Of a stretch of DNA of 8,521 bases, positions 1 to 6,551 are shown one piece after another. Both the position numbers and the translations under genes were made by a program. Each line of letters starts with the position of its first letter. The stretch's first letter is position 1. Origin of the DNA: Deltaproteobacteria bacterium (GTDB lineage: Bacteria; Desulfobacterota; DSM-4660; Desulfatiglandales; Desulfatiglandaceae); the NCBI GenBank assembly GCA_018644785.1, contig JABGPV010000227.1, positions 1 to 8,521 of the forward strand, in the 5' to 3' direction. The notes beneath the pieces were generated by a model. The model was not told the DNA's origin. It searched no databases and worked only from the letters and a program-made list of their open reading frames with translations.

Positions 1-197
1 GCTTTCAAATAGGTGATGCCTTTTTCCCGGATCTCGGGGGATGGTTCCCTGATATCCGCTGCGATAATATCCTTAATGCCTTTGCGATCTGAAGCCAGTG
101 CGTGAATCAGGTGTTTTCCGAGGTATCCGGAAGCGCCGGTCACCAAGACGGTTTTCATCTGTGTTTCCGCTGCTTTTTCTTGTTTTTGTGTACTCAT
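1..197 (-). CDS. NAD-dependent epimerase/dehydratase (extended SDR), N-terminal part only
   Basis: Only the first 65 codons are in the window; the gene continues past base 1. The N-terminus shows a Rossmann first strand and glycine loop, VLVTGASGYLGKHL (the GxxGxxG pattern of NAD(P)-binding extended SDRs), followed by a second strand ending in an aspartate (IIAADIRE). The aspartate suggests NAD(H) over NADP(H). Such proteins act in the cytoplasm as sugar-nucleotide epimerases, dehydratases or 3-hydroxy/keto-acid oxidoreductases; the substrate-binding half is missing, so the reaction is open. I chose the ATG at 197 because GGAGAA lies 6 bases upstream. An in-frame ATG at 158 would start directly at MKTVLVTG but has no good SD site. 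It follows the ThDP enzyme gene by 32 bp on the same strand, so the two are probably co-transcribed and may act in one pathway. Confidence 0.85.
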   Translation of the reverse strand, partial: MSTQKQEKAAETQMKTVLVTGASGYLGKHLIHALASDRKGIKDIIAADIREPSPEIREKGITYLK

Positions 198-229
198 ATC
201 TTTTTCTCCGCTAGCTTGTTGATCGGTTT

Positions 230-2008
230 CTATCCAGCCGGTTCCGCGTGCAGGTCCTTGAAATCTCTAAGGTTCGGTGCCCACATGTGTTTTACGGGGT
301 CCACGTCCACATGAATGACGGAACATCGGCCCGAATCAAGCGCCGACCGGATGGCGCCGCTCAGCGCTTTGGGGTCCGATACGCGCTGACCGTAAGCGCC
401 CATGGCTTCAGCCAGTTGATCAAAATGGGTTTCACCGATGTCCGCATTGATGGATTCCTCGGGACTTAGAGTCTTCAGAACAAGGGTTTTAATGGGTTTT
501 AGGGTGAATAACTGGTTCATTTTTACCATGCCCCATTGCTTGTCGCAGAGGACCAGGTAGATGACCGGTAAATTGTACCGGACAGCGGTCTCAATTTCCT
601 GTTGATGAAACCCCATTGCTCCGTCTCCGATGATACAATAGACCTGAGCGTCCGGGTCGGCCACTTTGGCGCCGAGGGCCTGTGAAACCCCCGCCCCCAG
701 ATGACCCATTTTGGGCGTTCCCACAATAGTGTTGGGTGTTCTGACCTGGTGAAAAAAGAGCCCCCAGATGGAGGTGTTCCCCCCGTCAATGACCACTATG
801 GCATCATCATCGAAGATCTGCTGGCACACATGGGGAACATGGGCCGATGCCATTGGGACACTGCCGTCCATAAGGTGTTTATCCAATTGGTTCCTCCGAA
901 CGCGGCAGTTATCCCTGATTTCTTCTGTTTTCTTTCGGCGGTCTTCCAGGTTCATCTCTTCTTTGCGATTTTTCAGTGTTTTTATGAGTTGTTTCATAAA
1001 CACTTTCACATCCGCCAAAACGGCAAGGTCAACGGGTTTGTTAAAACCAAAAACCGACGCATCCAGATCCACCTGTATGAGTTTCTGCCGTGAAGGGGGC
1101 GCCCAGTAGGGGGGCTTTCCCCACCAGTCCGTTTCCCCGATCCGGCTTCCAAGGGCCAGTACCACGTCGGTTTTGTTCCTGAGTTCGTTGGTGGTAGCGA
1201 GATAAATCATGGGGATGGATTGATCTTTTCGTTCATCCATGGCACTCCTGGCACCCCAGCTGGTGCTGACCGGGGTTTCGAGGAGAGCCGCCAGTTCCAT
1301 CAGTTCCTCGTGGGCCCGGGCATGAATGACGGCGGTCCCGGCGTGGATCAGTGGAAATTTTGCCCGTGCCAGCATATCTGCTGCTTTTTCCACCAGCGCG
1401 GGAAGCGGGGCCATGGGATCCAGTGAACGATAGGTGGCGGGATCGCGAATCCAGGATGGATCGTAAGGGCAGGTCATATTCATGATTTTTTCGGGGACAT
1501 CCACATGAACAACGCCTGGTTTGCCGGTGTGGGAGATGCGAAATACCTTACACATGACATCGCTGATTGTTTCAATGGATGGGATTGTGCTGTTCCATTT
1601 GGTAATGGGCCGGGTCGCATCCAGTTGTGGAAGATACCGGTAGGCGCCTTTGGGGTCGGAACCGGGATTGCCGTTTTCGGCGGCGCTCGAAATGAGAAGG
1701 ACGCGGTGTCCCTCGGCGTTATCCACGGCAACACCGCTTAGGGCATTGGCCATGCCGCCGCCTTTGCCCGCAATACAGACGCCCAGTTTCCCCGTGATTC
1801 GGGCGTATGCACCGGCCATATGCACGGCGTTTGTTTCGTGGGTAGGTGAAATCAGTTTGATGCCGTTGGACGTAAGAGACGCGCATAGAGTGGAAAGCGA
1901 ACGGTCCGGTATTCCAAATACCGTGTCAACCGCTTCCGCTGCAAGCATCCGTGAAATGATTTCGCCCCCGCTTGTGGTTTCATCTTTATCCGTCTGTGAA
2001 ACAGTCAT
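230..2008 (-). CDS. Thiamine-diphosphate-dependent enzyme, acetolactate synthase-like
   Basis: This 592-residue protein has the three-domain layout of the acetolactate synthase / benzoylformate decarboxylase / oxalyl-CoA decarboxylase superfamily. The N-terminal pyrimidine-binding domain carries the cofactor-activating glutamate in THETNAVHMA (E58) and the following GKGGG-type turn (81-85). The middle domain (about 200-340) has the usual ALGSRIGE and VDLD strands. The C-terminal diphosphate-binding domain has the Mg-ThDP motif beginning GDG at 461-463. Position +27 from D462, normally the second Asn of an NN pair, is Asp (C488-D489); from memory, Asp also occurs there in catabolic acetolactate synthases. 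The family cleaves or joins carbon-carbon bonds next to a carbonyl, usually on 2-oxo acids. A charged helix-like stretch at about 343-376 links the middle and C-terminal domains. No acetolactate synthase small subunit lies nearby, which argues against simple branched-chain biosynthesis. The start ATG has AGGAG about 7 bases upstream. It is the first gene of the leftward operon. Family assignment is firm; substrate is unknown. Confidence 0.9.
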   Translation of the reverse strand: MTVSQTDKDETTSGGEIISRMLAAEAVDTVFGIPDRSLSTLCASLTSNGIKLISPTHETNAVHMAGAYARITGKLGVCIAGKGGGMANALSGVAVDNAEGHRVLLISSAAENGNPGSDPKGAYRYLPQLDATRPITKWNSTIPSIETISDVMCKVFRISHTGKPGVVHVDVPEKIMNMTCPYDPSWIRDPATYRSLDPMAPLPALVEKAADMLARAKFPLIHAGTAVIHARAHEELMELAALLETPVSTSWGARSAMDERKDQSIPMIYLATTNELRNKTDVVLALGSRIGETDWWGKPPYWAPPSRQKLIQVDLDASVFGFNKPVDLAVLADVKVFMKQLIKTLKNRKEEMNLEDRRKKTEEIRDNCRVRRNQLDKHLMDGSVPMASAHVPHVCQQIFDDDAIVVIDGGNTSIWGLFFHQVRTPNTIVGTPKMGHLGAGVSQALGAKVADPDAQVYCIIGDGAMGFHQQEIETAVRYNLPVIYLVLCDKQWGMVKMNQLFTLKPIKTLVLKTLSPEESINADIGETHFDQLAEAMGAYGQRVSDPKALSGAIRSALDSGRCSVIHVDVDPVKHMWAPNLRDFKDLHAEPAG

Positions 2009-2191
2009 GGGTCGCTCCTGTGAACAAATTAGGGGTGAATGACGATTCGCCCGTGCTTTATGAAAAATTTATAATGTTTTGACTTTTTACATAAAATTCT
2101 TGACAGTCACAAGTGTTTTGAAGAAGCATAAACGGAAAAAAACGAAAAACCTGAAAAGGCCATATATATTCCTTAGAACTGGAGGGTGGGG
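2009..2191. promoter_or_regulatory. AT-rich divergent intergenic region, probable promoters of both operons
   Basis: This 183-bp gap separates two divergently transcribed operons, so promoters for both should lie here. On the + strand TATAAT occurs at 2070-2075 with only a poor -35 partner. On the - strand an overlapping TATAAA (2068-2073) could serve the ThDP enzyme gene. Three similar boxes, TTGACT (2079), TTGACA (2100) and TTGAAG (2118), lie on the + strand about two helical turns apart; they could be -35 elements or regulator half-sites. No convincing riboswitch fold or terminator was seen. The exact promoter positions remain uncertain. Confidence 0.45.
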
Positions 2192-3112
2192 ATGGATGCA
2201 GCAACAATAGATCAGATCCGGCTCAATTTCAATGCACAAGGGTTGTTTGTAATAAATGCGGCCATCGGGCTAATGATGTTTGGTGTGGCTCTGGACCTGA
2301 AACTGGAAGATTTCAAGCGGGTTATTGTTTCCCCCAAGGCCCCCGGGATCGGATTGATTGCTCAGTTTGTTCTGTTGCCCGCCCTGACCTTTCTGCTCAC
2401 CCTGGCGCTTCGTCCCCAGCCGTCCATTGCCCTGGGTATGATTCTGGTGGCATCATGCCCCGGGGGAAACCTTTCCAATATCATAACATACCTGGCCAAA
2501 GGGAACTGTGCGGTTTCCATCAGCATGACGGCGGTTTCCACTGCTGCCGCAATCTTTATGACGCCCCTGAACCTGTCGCTCTGGGGCAGTCTCAATCCCG
2601 AAACGGCGGTGATCCTGAAGGCGGTGAGTTTGAGCCCCATGGATGTGTTTACGACCATCTTTTTTATCCTGGGGGTTCCCCTCATGGCCGGGTTGACCCT
2701 GAGCCGTTATTTTCCATTCCTGGCGGATAAGGTACGAAAGCCCTTCAAGATATTTTCCCTGATTTTCTTTATTGTGATCGTCATTGGTGCTTTGGTCGCC
2801 AACTGGGCCATTTTTATTCAAGTGGTGGGGGTGGTGATGTTGATTGTTTTGCTTCATAATGCATTGGCATTGAATCTTGGGTACTGGTCCGGCCGTGTTA
2901 CCGGGCTTCCGGAATTCGATTGCCGGGCCGTCTGCATTGAGGTGGGTATTCAGAATTCGGCTCTCGGGCTGGTGCTGGTGTTTAATTTTTTCGGTGGCCT
3001 GGGGGGAATGGCCATCCTGGTGGCCTGGTGGGGCATCTGGCATATTATTGCCGGTTTGATTACCGCTTTTATTTTCACCCGCCGATCGCTACCCGCTCTT
3101 CAGGAGGGATGA
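2192..3112 (+). CDS. Bile acid:sodium symporter family (BASS/SBF) transporter
   Basis: This 306-residue, strongly hydrophobic inner-membrane protein matches the roughly 300-residue BASS fold, usually 9-10 membrane segments. Sodium-site residues known from the Neisseria ASBT structure appear at matching spacing: Gln58 (IAQFVLLP), Ser95-Asn96 in PGGNLSN, Thr113, then Glu250 and Gln254 in CIEVGIQN. Position 114 is Ala where the structure, as I recall it, has Ser. This supports Na+-coupled uptake. Bacterial relatives carry bile acids, pantothenate or 2-oxo acids such as pyruvate; the name does not fix the substrate. I start at ATG 2192 because GGAGG ends 6 bases upstream; a GTG at 2186 overlaps that SD and is less likely. 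It leads the rightward operon, with the SDR gene 7 bp downstream, opposite a ThDP enzyme. A small keto or hydroxy acid is a reasonable guess for the cargo, but only a guess. Confidence 0.88.
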   Translation: MDAATIDQIRLNFNAQGLFVINAAIGLMMFGVALDLKLEDFKRVIVSPKAPGIGLIAQFVLLPALTFLLTLALRPQPSIALGMILVASCPGGNLSNIITYLAKGNCAVSISMTAVSTAAAIFMTPLNLSLWGSLNPETAVILKAVSLSPMDVFTTIFFILGVPLMAGLTLSRYFPFLADKVRKPFKIFSLIFFIVIVIGALVANWAIFIQVVGVVMLIVLLHNALALNLGYWSGRVTGLPEFDCRAVCIEVGIQNSALGLVLVFNFFGGLGGMAILVAWWGIWHIIAGLITAFIFTRRSLPALQEG

Positions 3113-3119
3113 GACGCCG

Positions 3120-3926
3120 ATGACATCTTTCAAGAATAAAGTGATTGTGGTAACGGGGGCGGCCAGCGGTATCGGTCTCGCCATCTGTGAAAGATTCGCC
3201 AAAGCAGGGGCCGCTTTGGGGCTGCTGGATATGGATGCGGAGCGCCTAAAAGCGGCTGAAAAAAAGTTGTGTGATGGTGGCGTTCGATGTTTGAGTGTCC
3301 CATGCGATGTTTCCAGCCGGGATGCCTGTAACACGGCCATTGGGCAGATCCTTGATCACTTTGGCGGCATTGATGTTCTGGTGAACAACGCAGGCATTAC
3401 CCAACGGAGCGCTTTTGTGGATACGGATATCGCCGTGTTTGAAAAGGTGATGGCGGTCAATTTTTTCGGTTCTCTTTATTGCACCAAAGCGGCTATTCAT
3501 AGCTTAATTGAGAGAAAGGGCTTGATCATCGTCAATGAAAGCATTGCGGGTATTGCGCCCCTTCTGGGTCGAACCGGATACAGTGCCAGCAAGCATGCCC
3601 TTCACGGTTTATTTACATCGCTTCGCACCGAGATCAGGGAAACCGGAGCTCATGTGATGGTCGTCTGCCCCGGTTTTGTGGAGACCCACCTGCAGACGCG
3701 GGCCCTCGGCGCCGACGGGCGTGTGACACAACGACCGCAATCCCGGGTAGGCGGTCAGCAGACCCCGGAAAAAGTGGCGGATATTATTTACCGTGGCGCG
3801 CTCAGACGAAAAGATCTCCTGGTGCTGACCCCGGTGGGAAAACTCACCTGGTGGATGAGCCGATTGTTGCCGCCCCTGTATGAGCGGATAATGGCGAAAC
3901 AATTGAAATCCGAATTGGATGAATAA
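3120..3926 (+). CDS. Classical short-chain dehydrogenase/reductase (SDR)
   Basis: This 268-residue soluble oxidoreductase has every hallmark of a classical SDR. It has the cofactor glycine loop TGAASGIG (12-19), Asp37 after the second strand (favouring NAD(H)), CDV (62-64), NNAG (89-92), Asn114, and the catalytic Ser141, Tyr154 and Lys158 (YSASK). PG follows at 184-185. It should interconvert a secondary alcohol and a ketone. The C-terminal tail (KLTWWMSRLLPPLYERIMAK, about 241-260) is typical of the larger multifunctional SDR subgroup and is amphipathic, possibly aiding membrane or partner contact. ATG 3120 is preceded by AGGAGGG, with a slightly long gap of 11 bases, inside the end of the transporter gene. 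The operon position suggests that it acts on the transported compound or its ThDP-enzyme product. The substrate is not predictable. Confidence 0.92.
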   Translation: MTSFKNKVIVVTGAASGIGLAICERFAKAGAALGLLDMDAERLKAAEKKLCDGGVRCLSVPCDVSSRDACNTAIGQILDHFGGIDVLVNNAGITQRSAFVDTDIAVFEKVMAVNFFGSLYCTKAAIHSLIERKGLIIVNESIAGIAPLLGRTGYSASKHALHGLFTSLRTEIRETGAHVMVVCPGFVETHLQTRALGADGRVTQRPQSRVGGQQTPEKVADIIYRGALRRKDLLVLTPVGKLTWWMSRLLPPLYERIMAKQLKSELDE

Positions 3927-3939
3927 CGAGGAGGTAAAT

Positions 3940-4281
3940 ATGAGCCAATTCATGCAGATCGATATCCGTGTGATGCCTTTTTTTGAAGTCCCCTTTGAAA
4001 AGCGATTCCCCCATCTGGTTGAGTTATTCAGACGGTTGTCCTATGGGGATGTTCTGAAAAAGGAACCTTCCTTTTATGAACTGATCGATACCATGGCGAC
4101 CATCTCCCAACATCCGGATACCCCTTCGGAACTGAAGGATTTGATCAGTCCTTATGTGGATAATCTGAAAAACCTAAAAGGGGAGGCCCAGGACCATCTG
4201 TTGGCACGTCGCCTTGATGAGTTGGACCAGATGCTATACCGCATTGAGGATCAGTTTGAAGATCTGGAAGGGGCGCTTTGA
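3940..4281 (+). CDS. Small acidic helical protein of unknown function
   Basis: I do not recognise this 113-residue protein. It has no signal peptide, membrane segment or cysteine. The first 25 residues contain an amphipathic, strand-like stretch (MQIDIRVMPFFEVPFEKRF). The rest looks helical, and the last 30 residues (about 82-111) have a charged, leucine-spaced pattern suggesting a short coiled coil and oligomerisation. ATG 3940 is chosen because GAGGAGGT (3928-3935) sits just upstream. An in-frame ATG at 3919 lies within the end of the SDR gene and upstream of that SD. It begins 13 bp after the SDR stop and is the last gene of the operon, so an accessory or scaffolding role for the SDR or the pathway is possible. 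That is inference from position only. Confidence 0.75.
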   Translation: MSQFMQIDIRVMPFFEVPFEKRFPHLVELFRRLSYGDVLKKEPSFYELIDTMATISQHPDTPSELKDLISPYVDNLKNLKGEAQDHLLARRLDELDQMLYRIEDQFEDLEGAL

Positions 4282-4442
4282 AACGGATGATAAATCACTT
4301 TTTTAAATTTCGTGTTCCCGATCAGATCAAATGATGATGTAACGCAGTAATTTTTGCGTCGGATCGAAGCATACGGTGAATATTCCAAGCGCGAGTGGTA
4401 TTCTTAGGATGAAGTGTCGATAGTATTAGAGGAACATGGGAT

Positions 4443-4691
4443 ATGCCCATTATTGCAAGATTTTACGGTATTTTAATAAAGATGTATTTCCGCGAACATG
4501 GTGTGCCGCATTTTCACGCCTTATATGGGGAGTACAATGGTGTTTTCGAGATAGAAAAACTTGAAATGATTGAAGGGGACTTACCGAAACGCGCTCAGAA
4601 AATGATTAAAGAATGGGCGAATCTTTACAAGAGTGATCTTCTGGAAATATGGGAAACAGAAAATTTTAAAAGCCTCCCGGGTCTTGAATAA
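4443..4691 (+). CDS. DUF4160 family protein (possible toxin-antitoxin partner)
   Basis: This 82-residue protein closely follows the DUF4160 pattern: MPIIARFYGI at the start, then a membrane-free basic core with EHGVPHFHALYGEY (His19, His23, His25), a short beta segment (VFEIEKLEMIEGDLP), and a helix ending near LLEIWE. The HFH cluster could bind a metal or be catalytic; no biochemical role is established that I can cite. DUF4160 genes are commonly found next to DUF2442 genes, as here, and the pair is often treated as a toxin-antitoxin-like module. AGAGGA lies 9 bases before the ATG. Base composition is AT-richer than the metabolic genes to the left, suggesting separate acquisition. Confidence 0.85.
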   Translation: MPIIARFYGILIKMYFREHGVPHFHALYGEYNGVFEIEKLEMIEGDLPKRAQKMIKEWANLYKSDLLEIWETENFKSLPGLE

Positions 4692-4703
4692 GGAGAAAAA
4701 CAG

Positions 4704-4970
4704 ATGAATACTTTTCCTAAGATTCAAGAAGTAACGCCTTTGCCTGGTAAACGCTTACTCGTAAAATTTAAGAACAATATCAAAAAAATATACGATTGTT
4801 TGCCATTGCTTGACGACAGCAACTTTAAAGCACTTTTAGATGATGGTCTATTTAGATCTGTAAGAGCCGATAGACACGGCTACGGTGTATCCTGGAATGA
4901 CAAACTCGATTTAAGTGAATCTGAGCTATGGATGAATGGCGCCTTTTTGGATCAATCGAAAACAGTCTAA
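4704..4970 (+). CDS. DUF2442 domain protein paired with DUF4160
   Basis: This 88-residue protein matches DUF2442. It opens with a beta hairpin (KIQEVTPLPGKRLLVKFKNN), then an acidic LLDDSNFKALLDDGLF segment and the family ending GYGVSWNDKLDLSESELW. The domain is small and probably soluble; its function is not established. It starts 12 bp after the DUF4160 stop, and its SD (AGGAG, 4691-4695) overlaps that stop, so the two genes are almost certainly translated from one message and probably interact. It may be the antitoxin or regulatory half of the pair. No terminator is visible between it and the convergent sfsA gene, whose stop codon lies 38 bp away. Confidence 0.85.
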   Translation: MNTFPKIQEVTPLPGKRLLVKFKNNIKKIYDCLPLLDDSNFKALLDDGLFRSVRADRHGYGVSWNDKLDLSESELWMNGAFLDQSKTV

Positions 4971-5008
4971 CTACCAAAGAATGGGGCTAACTCTACTATC
5001 TACGGTTA

Positions 5009-5737
5009 TCACTTCAAGTGAAACGGAACGGGTCGATTCAGCCGGATCCCTTCAAGGTCAATTTTCACATCATAGACCAGGACTTCCACGCCGTTTAAAA
5101 CGGCCTTTCTCAATTCTTTTCCGTAAGCCGGATCAATATGGTCCGCCGGCTCAAAGCGATCCGCATCCATCCTTTGAATGAGGTAAAACATTACCGAACG
5201 ATCCCCCTGTTTGACCTGTTCCTGAAGTTCAACCAGATGCTTTAACCCCCGTGAGGTCACGGCGTCCGGGAAAGAAGCCAGGCCTTCGGTAACCAGCGTG
5301 CAGTTCTTGATCTCTACAAAACACCGCTTTTCACCCTCTTCCAAAAGCAGATCAATGCGGGAATTTTTGCCGTATTTGACTTCTGACCGCACCGTTTCGT
5401 AACCGGCCAATTCCGGAACATCTCCCGCCAAAACGGCCGCCTGGGTCAGTCGATTGGGAACAATGGTGTTGACGCCCACAAGCGAGGTTCCCATATCGAT
5501 CATTTCCCAAGTGTATTTCAGGCGGCGCGACGGTTTGTTGTGCCGGGTAAGATAGACGGTGCGCCCCGGCTCACAGCATGCCTTCATACTGCCCGAGTTG
5601 GGGCAGTGAGCGGTCACCACATGATTGTTCCTCAGTTTGACGTCGGCCATGAACCGTTTATAGCGTTTGATCAATACGCCCTCTATGAGCCGGGGCCATT
5701 TCAAAAGGGCGTGCTTGTTTTTTTTGTTTTCGGGCAT
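5009..5737 (-). CDS. sfsA: SfsA family protein (sugar fermentation stimulation protein / DNA-RNA nuclease)
   Basis: This 242-residue protein matches the length and motifs of SfsA. The N-terminal OB-like half contains LIEGVLIKRYKRFMADVKL and AHCPNSGSMKAC (43-54). The C-terminal half is a PD-(D/E)xK nuclease-type core with SRIDLLL (Asp129), VEIKNCTL (Glu142, Lys144) and FPDAVTSRGLKHL (156-168). E. coli SfsA was named for stimulating maltose fermentation and was later described as a nucleic-acid-binding nuclease; its cellular role remains vague. The start ATG is preceded by AAGGAGAA at a slightly long spacing of about 10 bases. The gene follows the DUF5615 toxin candidate by only 17 bp on the same strand, so it may be expressed from the toxin-antitoxin promoter at 6552-6580. 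All key residues are present and the gene appears intact. Confidence 0.95.
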   Translation of the reverse strand: MPENKKNKHALLKWPRLIEGVLIKRYKRFMADVKLRNNHVVTAHCPNSGSMKACCEPGRTVYLTRHNKPSRRLKYTWEMIDMGTSLVGVNTIVPNRLTQAAVLAGDVPELAGYETVRSEVKYGKNSRIDLLLEEGEKRCFVEIKNCTLVTEGLASFPDAVTSRGLKHLVELQEQVKQGDRSVMFYLIQRMDADRFEPADHIDPAYGKELRKAVLNGVEVLVYDVKIDLEGIRLNRPVPFHLK

Positions 5738-5754
5738 GGAAATAAATTCTCCTT

Positions 5755-6105
5755 TTACCCTTTCAGAAAATCAATGGTGTAAGGCTCCATCCCTGATGGA
5801 TGTTGAGAAGCATATTTCTTGAGGGCATCTGCCATGCGGCGGAATTTGTCCCCGGGTATGCTGTAAGGAACAATGAGTACCCCGAAATGGGGGCGGAGGT
5901 CATTAAAAAATTGAACGGTGAGCCGAATAAAATCGTTTCGGTTTCGGGTCACAACGGCCCTTCCTGCTGAGGCGGCGTATTCTAATTGTGCTCTGTCGGA
6001 AGTCTGCGTCATGTTTACGGCATGGGTGCTGACAACGTCAACTTGATGTTTTTTCAATATGTGAGAGACCTTGGGGCTGATATCCTCATCCAGGTAATAT
6101 TTCAT
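5755..6105 (-). CDS. DUF5615 PIN-like protein, putative toxin
   Basis: This 116-residue protein fits the DUF5615 / PIN-like (Mut7-C-related) family. The N-terminus MKYYLDEDIS supplies the acidic residues Asp6, Glu7 and Asp8. TSDRAQLEYAA carries a further Asp37, and VVTRNRNDF (51-59) matches the conserved basic/Asp strand. These acidic positions are thought to form a PIN-type metal site, implying ribonuclease activity, though this subfamily is little tested. Its ATG overlaps the stop codon of the upstream antitoxin-like gene as ATGA, indicating translational coupling and a fixed pair. It is probably the toxin half. It could instead have lost activity and serve another role. Confidence 0.85.
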   Translation of the reverse strand: MKYYLDEDISPKVSHILKKHQVDVVSTHAVNMTQTSDRAQLEYAASAGRAVVTRNRNDFIRLTVQFFNDLRPHFGVLIVPYSIPGDKFRRMADALKKYASQHPSGMEPYTIDFLKG

Positions 6106-6521
6106 GGGTTGCTTCCAGCCAGAAAGGGGAACCTTTGATAAATGCTTTCAGATGTCCAGTTTTCATTTTGCGCCATCAGTTGGTCGATTTCTTCAGCGTA
6201 TGCCCGATAGTATCCTAAGGCGGATCTCAGCTGCAGTTCAGAGAGCCAGTCAAAGGCACTCTGAAGCCGTTTGAAGTCCTCCTCCATACTTTTGTGGGTC
6301 GCTATAATTTCCCAGACCTCAATGCCGGCACCGGCAATTCGCGCCCGTCGTCCACCAGTGCCTTCATTAAAAACGATGCCGGGACAACGATACATCTTGA
6401 TTCCTTCATCAAGCAACTCTTTGGCCACGGCGGAAAATTCTTTACCCCATTGCTGAGCAATTTCCTGAATTCCTTCCACGGTTTTCTCAGGCATTCGCAT
6501 ACTTTTTTGAATACTTTTCAT
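6102..6521 (-). CDS. Ribbon-helix-helix / DUF433-like antitoxin candidate
   Basis: This 139-residue protein seems to join two parts. Residues 1-45 resemble a ribbon-helix-helix DNA-binding segment: a strand KSIQKSMRMP followed by two helices. Residues about 46-115 resemble DUF433: ARIAGAGIEVWEI, then a helix and ELQLRSALGYYRAYAEEID. DUF433 proteins are frequent partners of DUF5615 PIN-like toxins, which is the gene directly downstream here with a 4-bp overlap. A DNA-binding N-terminus would let the protein repress its own promoter. CAGGAGA lies 7 bases before ATG 6521. A -35/-10 pair with an inverted repeat is found just upstream. The C-terminal tail (116-139) is presumably the toxin-contacting or family-variable part. 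Confidence 0.82.
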   Translation of the reverse strand: MKSIQKSMRMPEKTVEGIQEIAQQWGKEFSAVAKELLDEGIKMYRCPGIVFNEGTGGRRARIAGAGIEVWEIIATHKSMEEDFKRLQSAFDWLSELQLRSALGYYRAYAEEIDQLMAQNENWTSESIYQRFPFLAGSNP

Positions 6522-6551
6522 GGTTGTCTCCTGGTAGCAGTGTAGGATAGC

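Noticed and set aside
701..1109. Two + strand frames of 113-130 codons inside the ThDP enzyme gene
   Set aside because: They are antisense to a well-conserved enzyme and show no family motif or plausible SD site.
2453..3043. Long antisense frame within the BASS transporter gene (196 codons)
   Set aside because: It lies opposite a gene with conserved family motifs and is rich in His, Gln and Pro, as expected of a shadow frame.
3919..3942. Earlier start ATG 3919 for the 113-residue protein
   Set aside because: It lies before the strong GAGGAGGT site, which is correctly spaced only for ATG 3940.
5009..5021. Palindrome TCACTT-C-AAGTGA at the convergent DUF2442/sfsA junction as a terminator
   Set aside because: It has a one-base centre, so no usable loop, no T-run follows on either strand, and it encodes the end of SfsA.
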